Shown one piece after another: positions 9,138 through 18,612 of a DNA stretch of 64,000 nucleotides. The stretch's first letter is position 1. Every line of letters starts with the position of its first letter. The notes beneath the pieces are model-generated. The model was not told the origin of the DNA and searched no databases. It saw only the letters and a list, made by a program, of their open reading frames with translations. The position numbers were made by a program, and so were the translations under genes. This DNA comes from an uncultured Leptolyngbyaceae cyanobacterium. Its GTDB lineage: Bacteria; Cyanobacteriota; Cyanobacteriia; Leptolyngbyales; Leptolyngbyaceae. Location of the stretch: assembly GCA_938023035.1 (NCBI GenBank), contig CALIDI010000001.1, forward strand, positions 17,986 through 81,985, in the 5' to 3' direction.

Positions 9138-9881
9138 ATGGCTGGAAAAAAACAACGGGAGAGTCAGGTCTCAGTCAATACCAGTTATTTTGGGGAACTG
9201 CATCAGCCTCAAGATTGGCAGGCAGCGATCGCTCATGTGGCTCAGCGATTCAACCGAGAGTATCGCGGCGAACGAGCCGAGCTGCCTGCTGAGGTCGATG
9301 CGATGCCCATTGCCCAGGAGTACGCAGCCGGGCTGTTGCAGAGCAAACTAGCCTCGCCATTTTGGCAGCTTGCAAAGCCACAAAAAAACCAGCGCTGGCT
9401 TGACCTTGGCTGCGGAGCTAGCTTTTTGATCTATCCCTGGCGCGAATGGGATGCTAGCTTTTATGGCCAGGAGATTAGTATTGTGGCCAGGGATACGGTG
9501 AATTCTCGTGGCTCTCAGCTCAACTCTAAACGGTTTAAAGGGGTAAAGCTGGCCGCAGCCCATGAGTTAGAGTATGAGCCTAATTTCTTTGATGGGGCGA
9601 TCGCCACGGGCGTGAGCTGCTACTATCCCATAACCTATTGGCTAGAAGTCTTAACAAACCTTAAACCTCTGCTAAAGCCCGGGGCTAGTTTCGTGTTCGA
9701 CCTAGTCGATGGAGAGCAACCCTTGGCCGAAAACTGGGCCATTCTTGAAACCTATTTGGGTGCAGAGGTCTTTCTAGAGCCAATCGCAAAATGGCGTCAG
9801 GCAATTCAAGCGATCGGCGTCAAGATTGTAAAAACCGTCCCAGGGGAAATCTTCCAGACTCTGAAGGTGCAGTTCAGCTAG
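9138..9881 (+). CDS. Class I SAM-dependent methyltransferase
   Basis: The 247-residue protein carries the S-adenosylmethionine-binding motif I, WLDLGCGASFLIYP (about residue 90), an acidic residue in the expected motif II position (FYGQEISIVA), and the post-motif DGAIATGVSCYYP and LKPLLKPGASFVFDLVD of class I (Rossmann) methyltransferases. The N-terminal 80 residues are a helical cap. The substrate cannot be inferred; small molecules are as likely as RNA or protein. No adjacent pathway genes help. The ATG start has no obvious ribosome site. Confidence 0.82.
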   Translation: MAGKKQRESQVSVNTSYFGELHQPQDWQAAIAHVAQRFNREYRGERAELPAEVDAMPIAQEYAAGLLQSKLASPFWQLAKPQKNQRWLDLGCGASFLIYPWREWDASFYGQEISIVARDTVNSRGSQLNSKRFKGVKLAAAHELEYEPNFFDGAIATGVSCYYPITYWLEVLTNLKPLLKPGASFVFDLVDGEQPLAENWAILETYLGAEVFLEPIAKWRQAIQAIGVKIVKTVPGEIFQTLKVQFS

Positions 9882-9921
9882 AGCTAAGCCTTACCCGTTT
9901 CCTTTACAATCTGAACCAAAC

Positions 9922-10137
9922 TCAGGAGCTGGGAACAAGCTGCACTCTGCCCGCATCCATTTCGGCCATCAGCAACTCTAACGCTTCATAGTCCACATCA
10001 GAGATATGCCCCAGGCGGGTTAACTCGTAGTTAATTTCGTTTTCAATATCAGGGGTTAACTTTTTGATATAAAGAGCCTTTTCGACCAGCCCTCGGATAA
10101 GACTTCTCATGATGATGTCAAGAACTCTAGGGTGCAT
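9922..10137 (-). CDS. Small cyanobacterial hypothetical protein (62-71 aa)
   Basis: An acidic helical protein (LTPDIENEINYELTRLGHIS, then DYEALELLMAEMDAG). The pattern of helices with a short acidic tail resembles small conserved cyanobacterial proteins whose role is not known to me. Two starts are possible: the stated ATG, or one nine codons later giving MRSLIRGLVEKALYIKK, which looks more like a natural N terminus. It converges on the methyltransferase gene with 40 bases between the stops. Confidence 0.65.
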   Translation of the reverse strand: MHPRVLDIIMRSLIRGLVEKALYIKKLTPDIENEINYELTRLGHISDVDYEALELLMAEMDAGRVQLVPSS

Positions 10138-10441
10138 TCTCTAGGAATCATAGGAACTGTGAAGTGATCTAGACGAAGGTTGCAGGTGATCTAAATCACG
10201 GTAGAGGCCGATTTTACTGGGTTTCTCCTTGAAAAAGTGCAAAAGTCAAAAAAACTTATGGCACTCGTCTGCTGAAGTAAGAGACCACACGCTCACCCAG
10301 CAGAACAGTCAACGCTTGCTCGACCCCAAATTTTCAGCCGATCAAAAACATGCTAGGGATGCGAATCTCTCCTATGCTGTAAATAATTGTAAATGAATTG
10401 TTGGATTGATCCTGTCGATTTACTTAGAGAGCGTGACACCT
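10138..10441. other. Intergenic region between divergent genes
   Basis: About 300 bases separate divergent genes and must hold both promoters. The octamer GTGATCTA occurs twice near 10162 and 10189. No gene or known repeat is visible. Confidence 0.4.
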
Positions 10442-10927
10442 ATGGAAAACCTCGGTACCCGTTTAAGTGGGCAGTTAGAACCTCTTGCCGCCTGGTTTCG
10501 TAGTTTGAATATTCCTGAACCGATTACCCATTGGGGGCATCCCATGATGATGGGCACGGTGATTTTTGTGATGGGCAGTTATGTCGCCTATGCCGGTTGG
10601 CAGGGCCGTCTGGCGCAGGATAAAGAAGTTGCTGATCACAATCGCTCGATGCATCGAAAATTGGCCCCCTTGATGTTTACCTTTCTCGCTTTGGGTTATA
10701 CGGGTGGGTTGTTGTCTCTGGTGATGCAAAAACAGCCGATTTTGGCTAGCCCCCATTTTTGGACTGGCACTATCGCTTTAGTCTTACTGGCGACTAATAG
10801 TGTGCTTTCTAAGCTGTTTGTTAAGCAATCAGCATTGCGGATGGTTCATGCTTATGTAGGGACTGTCACAATGGGTTTGCTGGTGTTACACACTGCCCTG
10901 GGGATAAAGTTGGGGCTGTCGATTTAG
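10442..10927 (+). CDS. DUF4079 family membrane protein
   Basis: A 161-residue integral membrane protein of a family found in cyanobacteria and plastid-bearing lineages. Four hydrophobic segments are visible: MMMGTVIFVMGSYVAYAGW, PLMFTFLALGYTGGLLSLV, FWTGTIALVLLATNSVLS and AYVGTVTMGLLVLHTALG. Conserved histidines (THWGHP, SMHRKL, MVHAY, VLHTA) are spaced in a way reminiscent of haem-binding four-helix membrane proteins, but haem binding is inference. The start is the ATG giving MENLGTRL; an upstream frame extension is unsupported. Function is unknown. Confidence 0.83.
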   Translation: MENLGTRLSGQLEPLAAWFRSLNIPEPITHWGHPMMMGTVIFVMGSYVAYAGWQGRLAQDKEVADHNRSMHRKLAPLMFTFLALGYTGGLLSLVMQKQPILASPHFWTGTIALVLLATNSVLSKLFVKQSALRMVHAYVGTVTMGLLVLHTALGIKLGLSI

Positions 10928-11002
10928 TGTCTGAGGGGTGTCAAGCCGCCAACTTAACCACTTAGGATTATGGATTCAATCAACTGAAAATCTTGGAGTT
11001 CT

Positions 11003-11060
11003 ACCACAGACCCACAGAGAACACGGAGTACCCTCTTATGGCCTCTGTGTTGTTTGGGTG
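11003..11060. repeat. Degenerate interspersed repeat of the ACCACAGA type
   Basis: The stretch ACCACAGACCCACAGAGAAC followed by a partial inverse (GGCCTCTGTGTTGTTTGG) resembles a short interspersed sequence that is widespread in cyanobacterial genomes, near ACCACAGAGACACAGAG. The remaining 360 bases between the DUF4079 and comEC genes hold nothing recognisable. Confidence 0.45.
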
Positions 11061-11288
11061 AGATTTCAGAGAATTAAAACTCTTGTTCCTCATCGCAGAG
11101 GTTGTGAGGGGTTAGGATTTGGTTTTGCAAAGGATTTCATCCACAAGTCCTACGTACTGCTGAAGTGGGGTTAAGGAGGAGGCGCCGTTAAGAGATTCTA
11201 AACGACTGTTCGGGCACTCTGAACTGAGTAGAGCGGGTGCAGTGAGGTTATCGCTGCACTTTAAGATTGATTCAGAACCGGGTGCATT

Positions 11289-13508
11289 GTGACTGCAACA
11301 GACTTTACCCTCTGGTGTCTGGCTTACTTGGTTGGGCTGCTGGTTGCCAGGTTTGCCTATGGTGGTTTTGCCTTATTACTGGCAGGGGCGATCGCCATGA
11401 TGTTAGTGCGCCGCCTGTGGCGCAAGTCGCCCCGGCCACGGGTCTGGCTGATGGCTGGTTTTATAGGCTTTCTGGCAAGTCTGTGGTTGCAATGGCGTAT
11501 TCCTCAACCGACTGGGGATGATGTGAGCTGGTTGATACCGACGACGGATGTAACCAGGCCAGAGATCGCTGTGGAATTGCAGGGTAAAGTGGCGAGTCAG
11601 CCGCGTTTAACCCGCAGTCAAAAGGGGCAATTTTGGCTGGAAGTTCGTCAGGTCTTTCAAGCGGATAGTCCACCACAAAGGGCTTCTGGCAGGGTGTATG
11701 TGACGGCACCGCTCTTGCAAGTTACGGGGGTACAATCGGGGCAGGTGGTGAAGGTCAGCGGCACTCTATACCGGCCCAGGCCAGCGGCAAATCCGGGGAG
11801 CTTTGATTTTCAGCAATACCTCCAGCGCTCGGGCAGTTTTGCAGCGCTGCGAGGCCGTCAACTGGCTATCATAAAACCAACTGGCTGGGGGTGGTGGTGG
11901 GTACGGCAGCGGATTGCCCGATCGCACATGCAGGGGCTAGGTAGTCCAGAAGCCCCCTTGATCAGCGCTATGGTCATGGGCGGGCGCAGTGTCGATTTGC
12001 CCCAGGATATCAGAGACCAATTTGTTCAGGTGGGGTTGGCCCACGCTCTGGCGGCATCGGGGTTCCACACGTCTCTATTGCTAGGTGTGGTGTTGGCCTT
12101 GACCCAACGGTTGGCGGCTAGACTGCGGTTGATTATTGGATCGCTGGCTCTGGTTATCTTCGTTGGGCTAACGGGGATGCAGGCATCTGTGGTTAGAGCC
12201 GCATTGATGGGTTTTGGCAGCCTGATAGCCCTCGTATTGGAGCGTAAAGTGAAGCCACTGGGGGCTTTGTTACTGGTTGCAACCCTGATGCTGTTGGTAA
12301 ACCCCCTCTGGATTGAGGATTTGGGCTTTCAATTAAGCTTTTTGGCGACGGTTGGGCTGTTGGTCACTGTGCCGCCTCTGGCAAAGGCAATGGATTGGTT
12401 GCCCAGCGCGATCGCGCCAATGCTGGCGGTACCCATTGCCGCTTATCTGTGGACGTTGCCGTTGCAATTACACCAGTTTGGTGTGGTGTCTCCCTATAGT
12501 GTGCTGGTGAATTTAATCGTGACGCCACTGATCTCACTGTTGAGCCTGGGAGGATTTGCTAGCGCTGTGGCCGCGGTGATGTGGTTGCCTGCTGGAAGCG
12601 CGATCGCCTATCTGCTAAAGTACCCCACCCAACTTTTGCTCGCCCTGGTGAGCTGGTTCAACCAATTGCCTGGCAATCACTATGCTGTCGGCACCGTGCC
12701 AGCCCTGGTCGCTCTTGCCCTCTATGGTTTGCTGTTGCTTACCTGGCTGCAACCCTGGTGGCGTCAGCGGGCAGGGTTGGCACTCGGGTTGGCAGGTTTG
12801 TTAGTAGCGGTACCGGCCTGGCAGGGGCAACAGCGCACCCGTGCCATTCTGCTAACGACTCCCGGCGAACCGGTGCTGCTGGTGCAAGCGGGGGGGCGTA
12901 CTCTGCTGCTCAATACCGGCGATGAAAAGACCGTTCGTTTCTCGCTACTGCCCTTTTTACAAAAAGCTGGGATTAACCAGATTGATTGGGCGATTGCCTC
13001 CCCTGATCGCTCGCTGGGTTGGCAGAGCCTGCACCAACGGCGATTGGTGAAACAGTTTTACTCGACTGTTGCTAACTCGCTATCCCTGGAGAAGCTGCCT
13101 CAAGCCATTCCCCTGTCGCCTGGACAAACGACGCCCCTGGGGGATGGGGCGTGGCGCTGGCTCAGTTCCCTACCACCGGTGGCTGAATTACATCTGCATC
13201 ACCAGAAGTGGCTGTGGTTAGGAAATGCCTCCTTTCAGCAGCAGCGTCAACTGCTCCAAACCAAGCTCACATCCGCAGACGTGTTGTGCTGGTCGGGTAA
13301 ACGGCTTCTGCCAGAACTGCTCGAACGACTCCAACCCAAGGTGGCGATCGCCGCTGCCCAGCAGATTCATCCAGCGACCCTGACCCAGTTGCAACAGACC
13401 GGAGCCGAGATATTTTGGACAGGGCAGCATGGAGCGTTGCAATGGACTCCCCAAACCGGATTTCGTTCCACCTTAGATTCTCCAGACAATTCCACCGCAT
13501 CCCTGTAA
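11289..13508 (+). CDS. comEC: ComEC/Rec2-type DNA-uptake channel protein
   Basis: ComEC forms the inner-membrane channel through which single-stranded DNA enters during natural transformation. The 739 residues follow the family order: two or three N-terminal membrane helices and a DUF4131-like beta domain (residues 1-220); the Competence domain with AMVMGGRSVDLPQDIRDQF and GLAHALAASGFHTSLLLGV (about 225-490); and a C-terminal metallo-beta-lactamase-like domain (about 530-739). In that last domain the metal motif HxHxDH is missing: the segment reads DWAIASPDRSLGWQSLHQ. A metal-independent role of the domain is therefore likely. The start is GTG (MTATDFTLW). It is a single gene, with tRNA-Ser about 60 bases downstream. 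Confidence 0.92.
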   Translation: MTATDFTLWCLAYLVGLLVARFAYGGFALLLAGAIAMMLVRRLWRKSPRPRVWLMAGFIGFLASLWLQWRIPQPTGDDVSWLIPTTDVTRPEIAVELQGKVASQPRLTRSQKGQFWLEVRQVFQADSPPQRASGRVYVTAPLLQVTGVQSGQVVKVSGTLYRPRPAANPGSFDFQQYLQRSGSFAALRGRQLAIIKPTGWGWWWVRQRIARSHMQGLGSPEAPLISAMVMGGRSVDLPQDIRDQFVQVGLAHALAASGFHTSLLLGVVLALTQRLAARLRLIIGSLALVIFVGLTGMQASVVRAALMGFGSLIALVLERKVKPLGALLLVATLMLLVNPLWIEDLGFQLSFLATVGLLVTVPPLAKAMDWLPSAIAPMLAVPIAAYLWTLPLQLHQFGVVSPYSVLVNLIVTPLISLLSLGGFASAVAAVMWLPAGSAIAYLLKYPTQLLLALVSWFNQLPGNHYAVGTVPALVALALYGLLLLTWLQPWWRQRAGLALGLAGLLVAVPAWQGQQRTRAILLTTPGEPVLLVQAGGRTLLLNTGDEKTVRFSLLPFLQKAGINQIDWAIASPDRSLGWQSLHQRRLVKQFYSTVANSLSLEKLPQAIPLSPGQTTPLGDGAWRWLSSLPPVAELHLHHQKWLWLGNASFQQQRQLLQTKLTSADVLCWSGKRLLPELLERLQPKVAIAAAQQIHPATLTQLQQTGAEIFWTGQHGALQWTPQTGFRSTLDSPDNSTASL

Positions 13509-13569
13509 AATGGGGAAACGAATAGATGACTTCCTACGGGTTAGCCCAACCTCTAACCGTAGATGATGT

Positions 13570-13656
13570 GGAGAGGTGGCAGAGCGGTTGAATGCGCTTG
13601 ACTCGAAATCAAGTTTAGGGTCACACCTAACGGGGGTTCGAATCCCCCCCTCTCCG
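13570..13656 (+). tRNA. tRNA-Ser (anticodon CGA)
   Basis: The 87-base gene folds as a class II tRNA. The acceptor stem GGAGAGG pairs with CCTCTCC, with discriminator G and no encoded CCA. The anticodon stem CTTGA / TCAAG encloses the loop CTCGAAA, giving anticodon CGA. There is a long variable arm and a T arm GGGGG-TTCGAAT-CCCCC. It decodes UCG serine codons. Confidence 0.97.
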
Positions 13657-13974
13657 TTTTCGCAATAGAACGTAACGTACTGGACGCAAGGAATCGCTTA
13701 AGAACGGTCTAAACTTTTCAAATGAATGCTTTCAGCTTCTGGCAACGATTGGGCTGAAGCCACCCCCGCCAGTTACTGGAAGTGACGGGTACTGAGTCCT
13801 TTTCGGTTTATTCCCACCCGTTCAGACGAAATACCTGCCGGAGCTTGCTCTGTGGGTATTCCATCGATTGGTGGCTCCTGGTAGCGGCTCTAGTTCTGCG
13901 TTGTACTCGCCGCAATCCTGCTGGCAGAGGCGCTTTTTGAAAATTCCCTAAAACCTTTACCTTCTATCAAATCT
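13657..13974. other. Gene-free stretch before hemB
   Basis: About 320 bases, presumably the hemB promoter and leader. No gene, hairpin terminator with a T tract or known repeat stands out. Confidence 0.4.
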
Positions 13975-14958
13975 ATGTTTCCCATCCATCGTCCCCGTCG
14001 TTTGCGAACCTCCTCTACTCTGCGCCGGATGGTGCGCGAAACCGTTTTGACCCGAGATGATTTGATCTACCCCTTGTTTGCGGTGCCAGGGGAGGGGTTT
14101 GCGAAGGAAGTGCGATCAATGCCGGGGGTTTACCAGCTTTCGATTGATAAAATCGTGGAAGAAGCAAAAGAAGTTTACGACCTGGGAATTCCCGCGATTA
14201 TTCTATTTGGGATTCCAGCCGATAAGGATTTAGATGCCACCGGGGCGTGGCATGATTGCGGTATCGTGCAAAAGGCAGCTACAGCCGTGAAGGAAGCAGT
14301 TCCTGATCTCGTTGTGATTGCCGACACCTGTCTTTGTGAATACACCTCTCACGGGCACTGCGGCTATCTCGGCGAGGGCGATTTGCTGGGACGAGTCTTG
14401 AATGACCCCACATTGGAGTTGTTAAAAAAAACAGCGGTGTCTCAGGCCAAAGCGGGCGCAGATATCATCGCACCCTCCGGGATGATGGATGGCTTTGTGC
14501 AGGCGATTCGAGCAGGATTGGATGCCGCAGGCTTTGAAAATATCCCGATTCTTTCCTACGCAGCGAAGTATGCATCGGCCTACTATGGCCCGTTTCGGGA
14601 TGCCGCGGAGTCGGCTCCCCAGTATGGAGATCGCCGCACCTATCAGATGGATCCTGGCAATGCCCGCGAAGCCCTGAAAGAAGTCGAACTCGACATCGCT
14701 GAAGGAGCCGATATGCTGATGGTGAAACCAGCCCTGGCTTATATGGATATCATCTGGCAGGTCAAGGCCGCCTCCAACTTGCCTGTAGCTGCCTACAATG
14801 TTTCAGGAGAATACTCAATGGTAAAAGCTGCCGCCCTAAACGGCTGGATCGATGAGCAAAAGGTTGTCATGGAAACGATGACCAGCTTCAAGCGCTCCGG
14901 TGCTGATCTGATTTTGACTTACCATGCCAAGGATATTGCCCGCTGGCTCAATGCTTGA
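13975..14958 (+). CDS. hemB: Delta-aminolevulinic acid dehydratase (porphobilinogen synthase)
   Basis: HemB condenses two 5-aminolevulinate molecules to porphobilinogen in the cytosol, the common step to haem, chlorophyll and bilins. The 327 residues match the family. The zinc-ligand motif [14 protein letters not shown] supplies C119, C121 and C129, so this is the cysteine (zinc) type and not the aspartate type of plants. The two Schiff-base lysines are K198 ([14 protein letters not shown]) and K251 ([10 protein letters not shown]). The substrate loop APSGMMDG is intact. The start is the ATG giving [11 protein letters not shown]. An SSB-like gene follows in the same direction about 180 bases later; co-transcription is possible. 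Confidence 0.97.
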   Translation: MFPIHRPRRLRTSSTLRRMVRETVLTRDDLIYPLFAVPGEGFAKEVRSMPGVYQLSIDKIVEEAKEVYDLGIPAIILFGIPADKDLDATGAWHDCGIVQKAATAVKEAVPDLVVIADTCLCEYTSHGHCGYLGEGDLLGRVLNDPTLELLKKTAVSQAKAGADIIAPSGMMDGFVQAIRAGLDAAGFENIPILSYAAKYASAYYGPFRDAAESAPQYGDRRTYQMDPGNAREALKEVELDIAEGADMLMVKPALAYMDIIWQVKAASNLPVAAYNVSGEYSMVKAAALNGWIDEQKVVMETMTSFKRSGADLILTYHAKDIARWLNA

Positions 14959-15136
14959 AGCCAAGCCCAGAGCTAGAATTCTATATCCGGTTCGTTCGAT
15001 TAGTCGGTCAAAAGTCGCGCAAGTAACTTTATTCCTTCTCAAGGATCGCTTCAGGCGACTGAATTTGCTTAAGTGCTCACATTTTCTTATCATCCTGATC
15101 TCAGGAGCGCCTTACTTCCGAATGAAGGAGATGACG

Positions 15137-15592
15137 ATGAACCAGTGCATCCTCATGGCAGAAATCATTCAAGCTCCGGAACTGCGCTACACATCTGATA
15201 CTCAAACCCCTGTTACAGAGATGGTGGTACAGTTTCCGGGCCTGCGGTCAGAAGACCCGGCTTCGACCCTAAAGGTCATTGGTTGGGGAAATCTGGCACA
15301 GGAGATTCAGGAAAAGTATCATCTCGGCGATCGCATATTGATTGAAGGTCGTCTTAGTCTGAATGTATTAGACCGACCAGAAGGCTTCAAAGAAACCCGG
15401 GCGGAGCTAACCGCTCAGCGGGTTCACCCCCTAGGTGCAGATACTCCCTTAGAAGTACCTGCCAACACTGCGGCTGCAAGTAGCGTGCCAACTGCGCCGG
15501 CGACTAAAAAGAGCAGCCCTAGAACCGCTGAAGCAAAGGCTAGTCATCCATCGGTTCCCGCACAGTCAACGTTTGACGACATTCCTTTTTAA
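15137..15592 (+). CDS. Single-stranded DNA-binding protein (SSB-like)
   Basis: The 151-residue protein has an OB-fold domain (residues 1-105; MNQCILMAEIIQAPELRY, then GWGNLAQEIQEKYHLGDRIL) and a flexible Ala/Pro/Ser-rich linker ending in the acidic tip TFDDIPF, the classic SSB tail that recruits partner proteins. Compared with canonical SSB the N-terminal strand is divergent (no VGRxGxDPE), which suggests the second, divergent SSB type that cyanobacteria often carry; that is inference. The start is the ATG six bases after AAGGAG; two in-frame ATGs lie just upstream, the nearer one abutting the ribosome site. Confidence 0.85.
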   Translation: MNQCILMAEIIQAPELRYTSDTQTPVTEMVVQFPGLRSEDPASTLKVIGWGNLAQEIQEKYHLGDRILIEGRLSLNVLDRPEGFKETRAELTAQRVHPLGADTPLEVPANTAAASSVPTAPATKKSSPRTAEAKASHPSVPAQSTFDDIPF

Positions 15593-15746
15593 GTGCTTTA
15601 AGTGCTTCTAATTGGCCTGCTGGTTTGATACCGCTGTTTCTCACTAGGGCGATCGCCGCTGTCTAATATAGTCATTTGCTTTCAGCAAGGCGACATCCCC
15701 CTTCCCTCTGCTCATCCTTCAAGTTGGCTTTTTCGCATGACTTAAC

Positions 15747-15786
15747 GAAAGGGGTGATGCTAGCCAGACGAATGCCTTAGCCTGCT
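15747..15786. repeat. Possible right-end remnant of a family 2 repeat
   Basis: GAAAGGGGTGATGCTAGCCA and the following bases up to AATGCCTTAG resemble the right end of the family 2 element near 22350 (GAAAGGGGTGAGGGTAGACA, then TGATGCCTTG). No left end is clear. Confidence 0.4.
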
Positions 15787-15821
15787 AGGGTAACGGCAAA
15801 TTGGGTGACTCATATCCAGGC

Positions 15822-16340
15822 TCAGCAACGCTTGCCTTTCTGGCCCTCCAAAAACTCCTCTAGAAATTCGAAGGGGTCATCTTCCCAGCAAGGAGCAGGC
15901 CATAACGCTAGTAAACAATGGGCCAGATTGGCCTCAATCACTTCCATATCGACGCGATCAAACCATTGCCCTAAAGCTGCAATATCGCGATCGCGCAGCG
16001 GTGAAAGCGGGGCCGCATGAGTATCATTTTCGATGCGCTTGAATGGCAGAGGATAGTCAGTCTGCTGGTGCAGCGTCGTCTGCTGTTCTCGCTTCTGAGC
16101 CAGTTGTTTAAGCGCTGCCAACCCATCCAAAGGTGCGGAGAGTGCTCCAGTAGCATAAGATGTGCTGCGATCAATACCAAACTGTAAAGCGGATGGAATC
16201 GTCCGCAGCCCCACTACACGGCTCATGCGTTTCTGAGCACGGCCCCAAAAAGACTGCTGTAAAGGTAGCTTACCATCCATCTCTAATGAGTTGTGTGAGT
16301 TGTGCCGCTTAGACACATTTGTTCCCTCGTAGCGGGTCAT
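15822..16340 (-). CDS. Hypothetical protein (172 aa)
   Basis: I do not recognise this protein. It starts with a polar, basic N terminus (MTRYEGTNVSKRHNSHNS) and continues as a soluble, mostly helical sequence with IDRSTSYATGALSAPLDG, a glutamine-rich stretch (QKREQQTTLHQQTDYPLP) and a C-terminal helical domain (EANLAHCLLALWPAPCWEDD). The composition is that of a real protein, with even codon use and no membrane segment. The start has no clear ribosome site; an internal ATG 20 codons later is an alternative. It stands alone next to a 1.3-kb non-coding stretch. Confidence 0.6.
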   Translation of the reverse strand: MTRYEGTNVSKRHNSHNSLEMDGKLPLQQSFWGRAQKRMSRVVGLRTIPSALQFGIDRSTSYATGALSAPLDGLAALKQLAQKREQQTTLHQQTDYPLPFKRIENDTHAAPLSPLRDRDIAALGQWFDRVDMEVIEANLAHCLLALWPAPCWEDDPFEFLEEFLEGQKGKRC

Positions 16341-17639
16341 AACAATGGCGCACTCTGCTGCTTCACGACAACCGTGACGATAACTAAGACACTACCGACG
16401 GTCAGGTAGTATCACTCATCACCGTCAAAGTGCTTGCCTGGCTTTTTAGACCCTGTGGCTCTAAAGCAACTTGGCAAGCAATTGAGTTAAGGCCAAAAAA
16501 CGATGCAGTGAAACCGCTTAGAACTCTGTCAAGGTTAAGACCACGCGCTTCTCAAACCTAAATTCAGAGAACTAGAGGGAAAAGCATTCTGTAAGGCCCA
16601 AAAGTTTATCTAGACTCTTGACTCCCAAACCGGAAAAAATAAAGACGAGTTGATTTTTGTAGATGCGTTGCCTGGTTGCCTGCTGCATTCAACATTTTGA
16701 ACAGACAGTATTAAAAAAATCTAAACCCTACCTCTGTTATAGCGCTTAGACCTTGGTTCTGTGTGTGATCCAGCAGTGCTGGTGCACTGAGATCGCTCAC
16801 ATTTCGGCTAGCCAGCTCTCCTGGAAATTAGGGTGATCAGCAAACGAATCACCGAAGCAAATTCAATCTTTTAGGGGCTTTGATAGAAATGAAAGCGTCA
16901 CCTTCACTCTTTTTTTACAGTAAGCCGAAAGAGCCATTTACTCCAAGTGTATCCCTAATAACTAGCTGCGTGTATCCCTGATTACTATTAATTGTAGATG
17001 TCTGAGATGATGAATCCCAGGAAGTCTCATAATCTTGTAATAATTTTGCTTTGCCAAGAAACCTGTATTATTTGAGTCTGAAAGGATGAAATATTACGCT
17101 ATTAAGCCGATTTTTTTGAGTAAGCCTGCGGATGATTGACAGAAATTTCCCGGCGCTTGATTTTGAAACCAGTAATCTTGCGGTTATTTTACTACCCTTA
17201 CTCCATCTAGAATATGAGTAGGATGAGACAAGATTGCCATTGCTATATTGAGCGGCTTAAGTGTTTTTGGCTAAAGCTGTTTGAGTCGGGTTATGAGGAA
17301 AAATCGTCGTAAGTTTTAGCAATCGCAGATTCAAAATTACAGAGTCAATCGCCTTTCAAAATTACGCAACTTTGCCGATTTTTTCGGTTTATAGCCCTCC
17401 TCAACTTTCACCAGGGCTGCATTTCTGAAAGGTTACTTTAGTTTGTTTGCTACTGTTGCTGGAGAGTTTGTCAGTTAGGTCGTTGCAGCTTTAATCGGTT
17501 AAGGTTAAGGAGGCGTTCGCTATGCCTATTGCAAGGTTTCTCCCTAGCTCCCTTATGGCAAAAACGGAGCCGGTAGTTAGAGTCTGGTTGCTGAAGGTAA
17601 TGTGCTGAAGAATGAACTAGGGTAATCAGAGTTCCTGTT
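16341..17639. other. 1.3-kb gene-free stretch
   Basis: This is the longest stretch here without a supported gene. It is AT-richer than its surroundings. It holds a small hairpin (GGTGAT...ATCACC near 16832), a short direct repeat of GTGTATCCCT (near 16947 and 16971) and, close to the right end, a 28-codon open frame with a strong ribosome site. An undetected small RNA is possible; I could not fit any known RNA. Confidence 0.5.
17522..17608 (+). CDS. Possible 28-aa leader or small protein
   Basis: An ATG follows AAGGAGG by eight bases and opens a frame encoding MPIARFLPSSLMAKTEPVVR and eight more residues. It ends about 30 bases before the FHA gene. It may be a leader peptide or a chance frame; the sequence around the start (GCGTTCGCTATGCC) resembles a common cyanobacterial short repeat, which weakens the case. 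Confidence 0.25.
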   Translation: MPIARFLPSSLMAKTEPVVRVWLLKVMC

Positions 17640-18353
17640 ATGGTTGACTTTAAAATAGCGGCTGATTTCTCGTGTGAGCTGCCTGGCGGCGATACAGGTA
17701 GTGACCTTGATCAACGTCTGGGGCTATATCGTGTATTTGTTAAGCTCTATGACCATCACCGTTGGCTATTAGATGAGATTCTTGATCTAGAAAATGGTTC
17801 TAGCCGCAATCCCCTTAATCTATCGGCTCGTTTTGTGCAGGGAGTGATGTGGGATAATCAAGTATATCTCATTTCAAATTTGGTGACCGACTCGACGCAG
17901 CTATTTTGTCAGGCTCAAGGCATCTGGACAATTGGGCGCGATCGCGCAATGGCCCTTTCGATTCCAGATAAGCGCCTATCCCGTCGTCATGCGGCTATTC
18001 AGTATGTCGAAGGCGAAGGCTTTTATCTAATTGATCTCAATAGTACCAACGGCACTTTTGTCAATGGTGAACCCATTCGCCATTGTGTTCGCCTCAAGGA
18101 TGGAGATAAGGTGCGTTTGGGAAGCCTTTCTTTTTTATTTTTTGCCTGCTACACCAATCAGAATCTGCCTTTATTGACGGCATCACAAGTGTCTGAGATT
18201 GATGCAATGCGTTGCCAGGGGGTGTCTAGGGTTAAGACGCCAACGACCTCTGAAACAACAGCATCGGCGATGACCAATCGGGATGGGATGGATTCTCCCA
18301 GAAGCGTGGAGGATACTTCTATGTTTTTGATTTCACGGCCAGAATTGGAATAG
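17640..18353 (+). CDS. FHA-domain protein
   Basis: A soluble 237-residue protein with one forkhead-associated domain, which binds phosphothreonine peptides. The FHA core is complete: WTIGRDRAMALSIPDKRLSR, then RHAAIQ, then LNSTNGTFVNG, at about residues 96-160. The N-terminal 90 residues (GLYRVFVKLYDHHRWLLDEI) form an uncharacterised helical domain, and the tail from residue 185 is Ser/Thr-rich and probably disordered. No Ser/Thr kinase lies nearby, so the phospho-partner is unknown. The ATG start lacks a strong ribosome site. Confidence 0.88.
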   Translation: MVDFKIAADFSCELPGGDTGSDLDQRLGLYRVFVKLYDHHRWLLDEILDLENGSSRNPLNLSARFVQGVMWDNQVYLISNLVTDSTQLFCQAQGIWTIGRDRAMALSIPDKRLSRRHAAIQYVEGEGFYLIDLNSTNGTFVNGEPIRHCVRLKDGDKVRLGSLSFLFFACYTNQNLPLLTASQVSEIDAMRCQGVSRVKTPTTSETTASAMTNRDGMDSPRSVEDTSMFLISRPELE

Positions 18354-18543
18354 GTTGGCTTTACACCGGGATGAGCGGCACCATAGTGTGGTGTTTGCCA
18401 GCATAGCGGGGCAGTTGAATAAAGGGGAGTTAAGGGGGGCGCAGCCTCTAGCTAGAAGTTTTGCTGTTTACCCCATCCTAATCTCAGTTCGTGCTGCTAG
18501 ATCGCTGCGCTCTTGCATCTGTGACAATCCTACTCAAGAGCTG

Positions 18544-18573
18544 CTTAATCTTTTCTTAAGCCAAGCTTGATAA
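18544..18573 (+). promoter_or_regulatory. Putative Pho box upstream of the phn operon
   Basis: Three 8-bp units separated by 3-bp spacers: CTTAATCT, CTTAAGCC and CTTGATAA. The cyanobacterial Pho box is known as tandem PyTTAAPyPy(T/A) units with 3-bp spacers; the first unit fits fully, the second in part and the third weakly. It lies about 40 bases before the phnD start, where phosphate-starvation activation would act. Confidence 0.6.
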
Positions 18574-18612
18574 GACTATCTCAGCCTATTGATGTGCTGA
18601 GGATTGAACGTT

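Noticed and set aside
18355..18570. 71-codon frame directly after the FHA gene
   Set aside because: It overlaps the Pho-box-like site and has no ribosome site; more likely intergenic.
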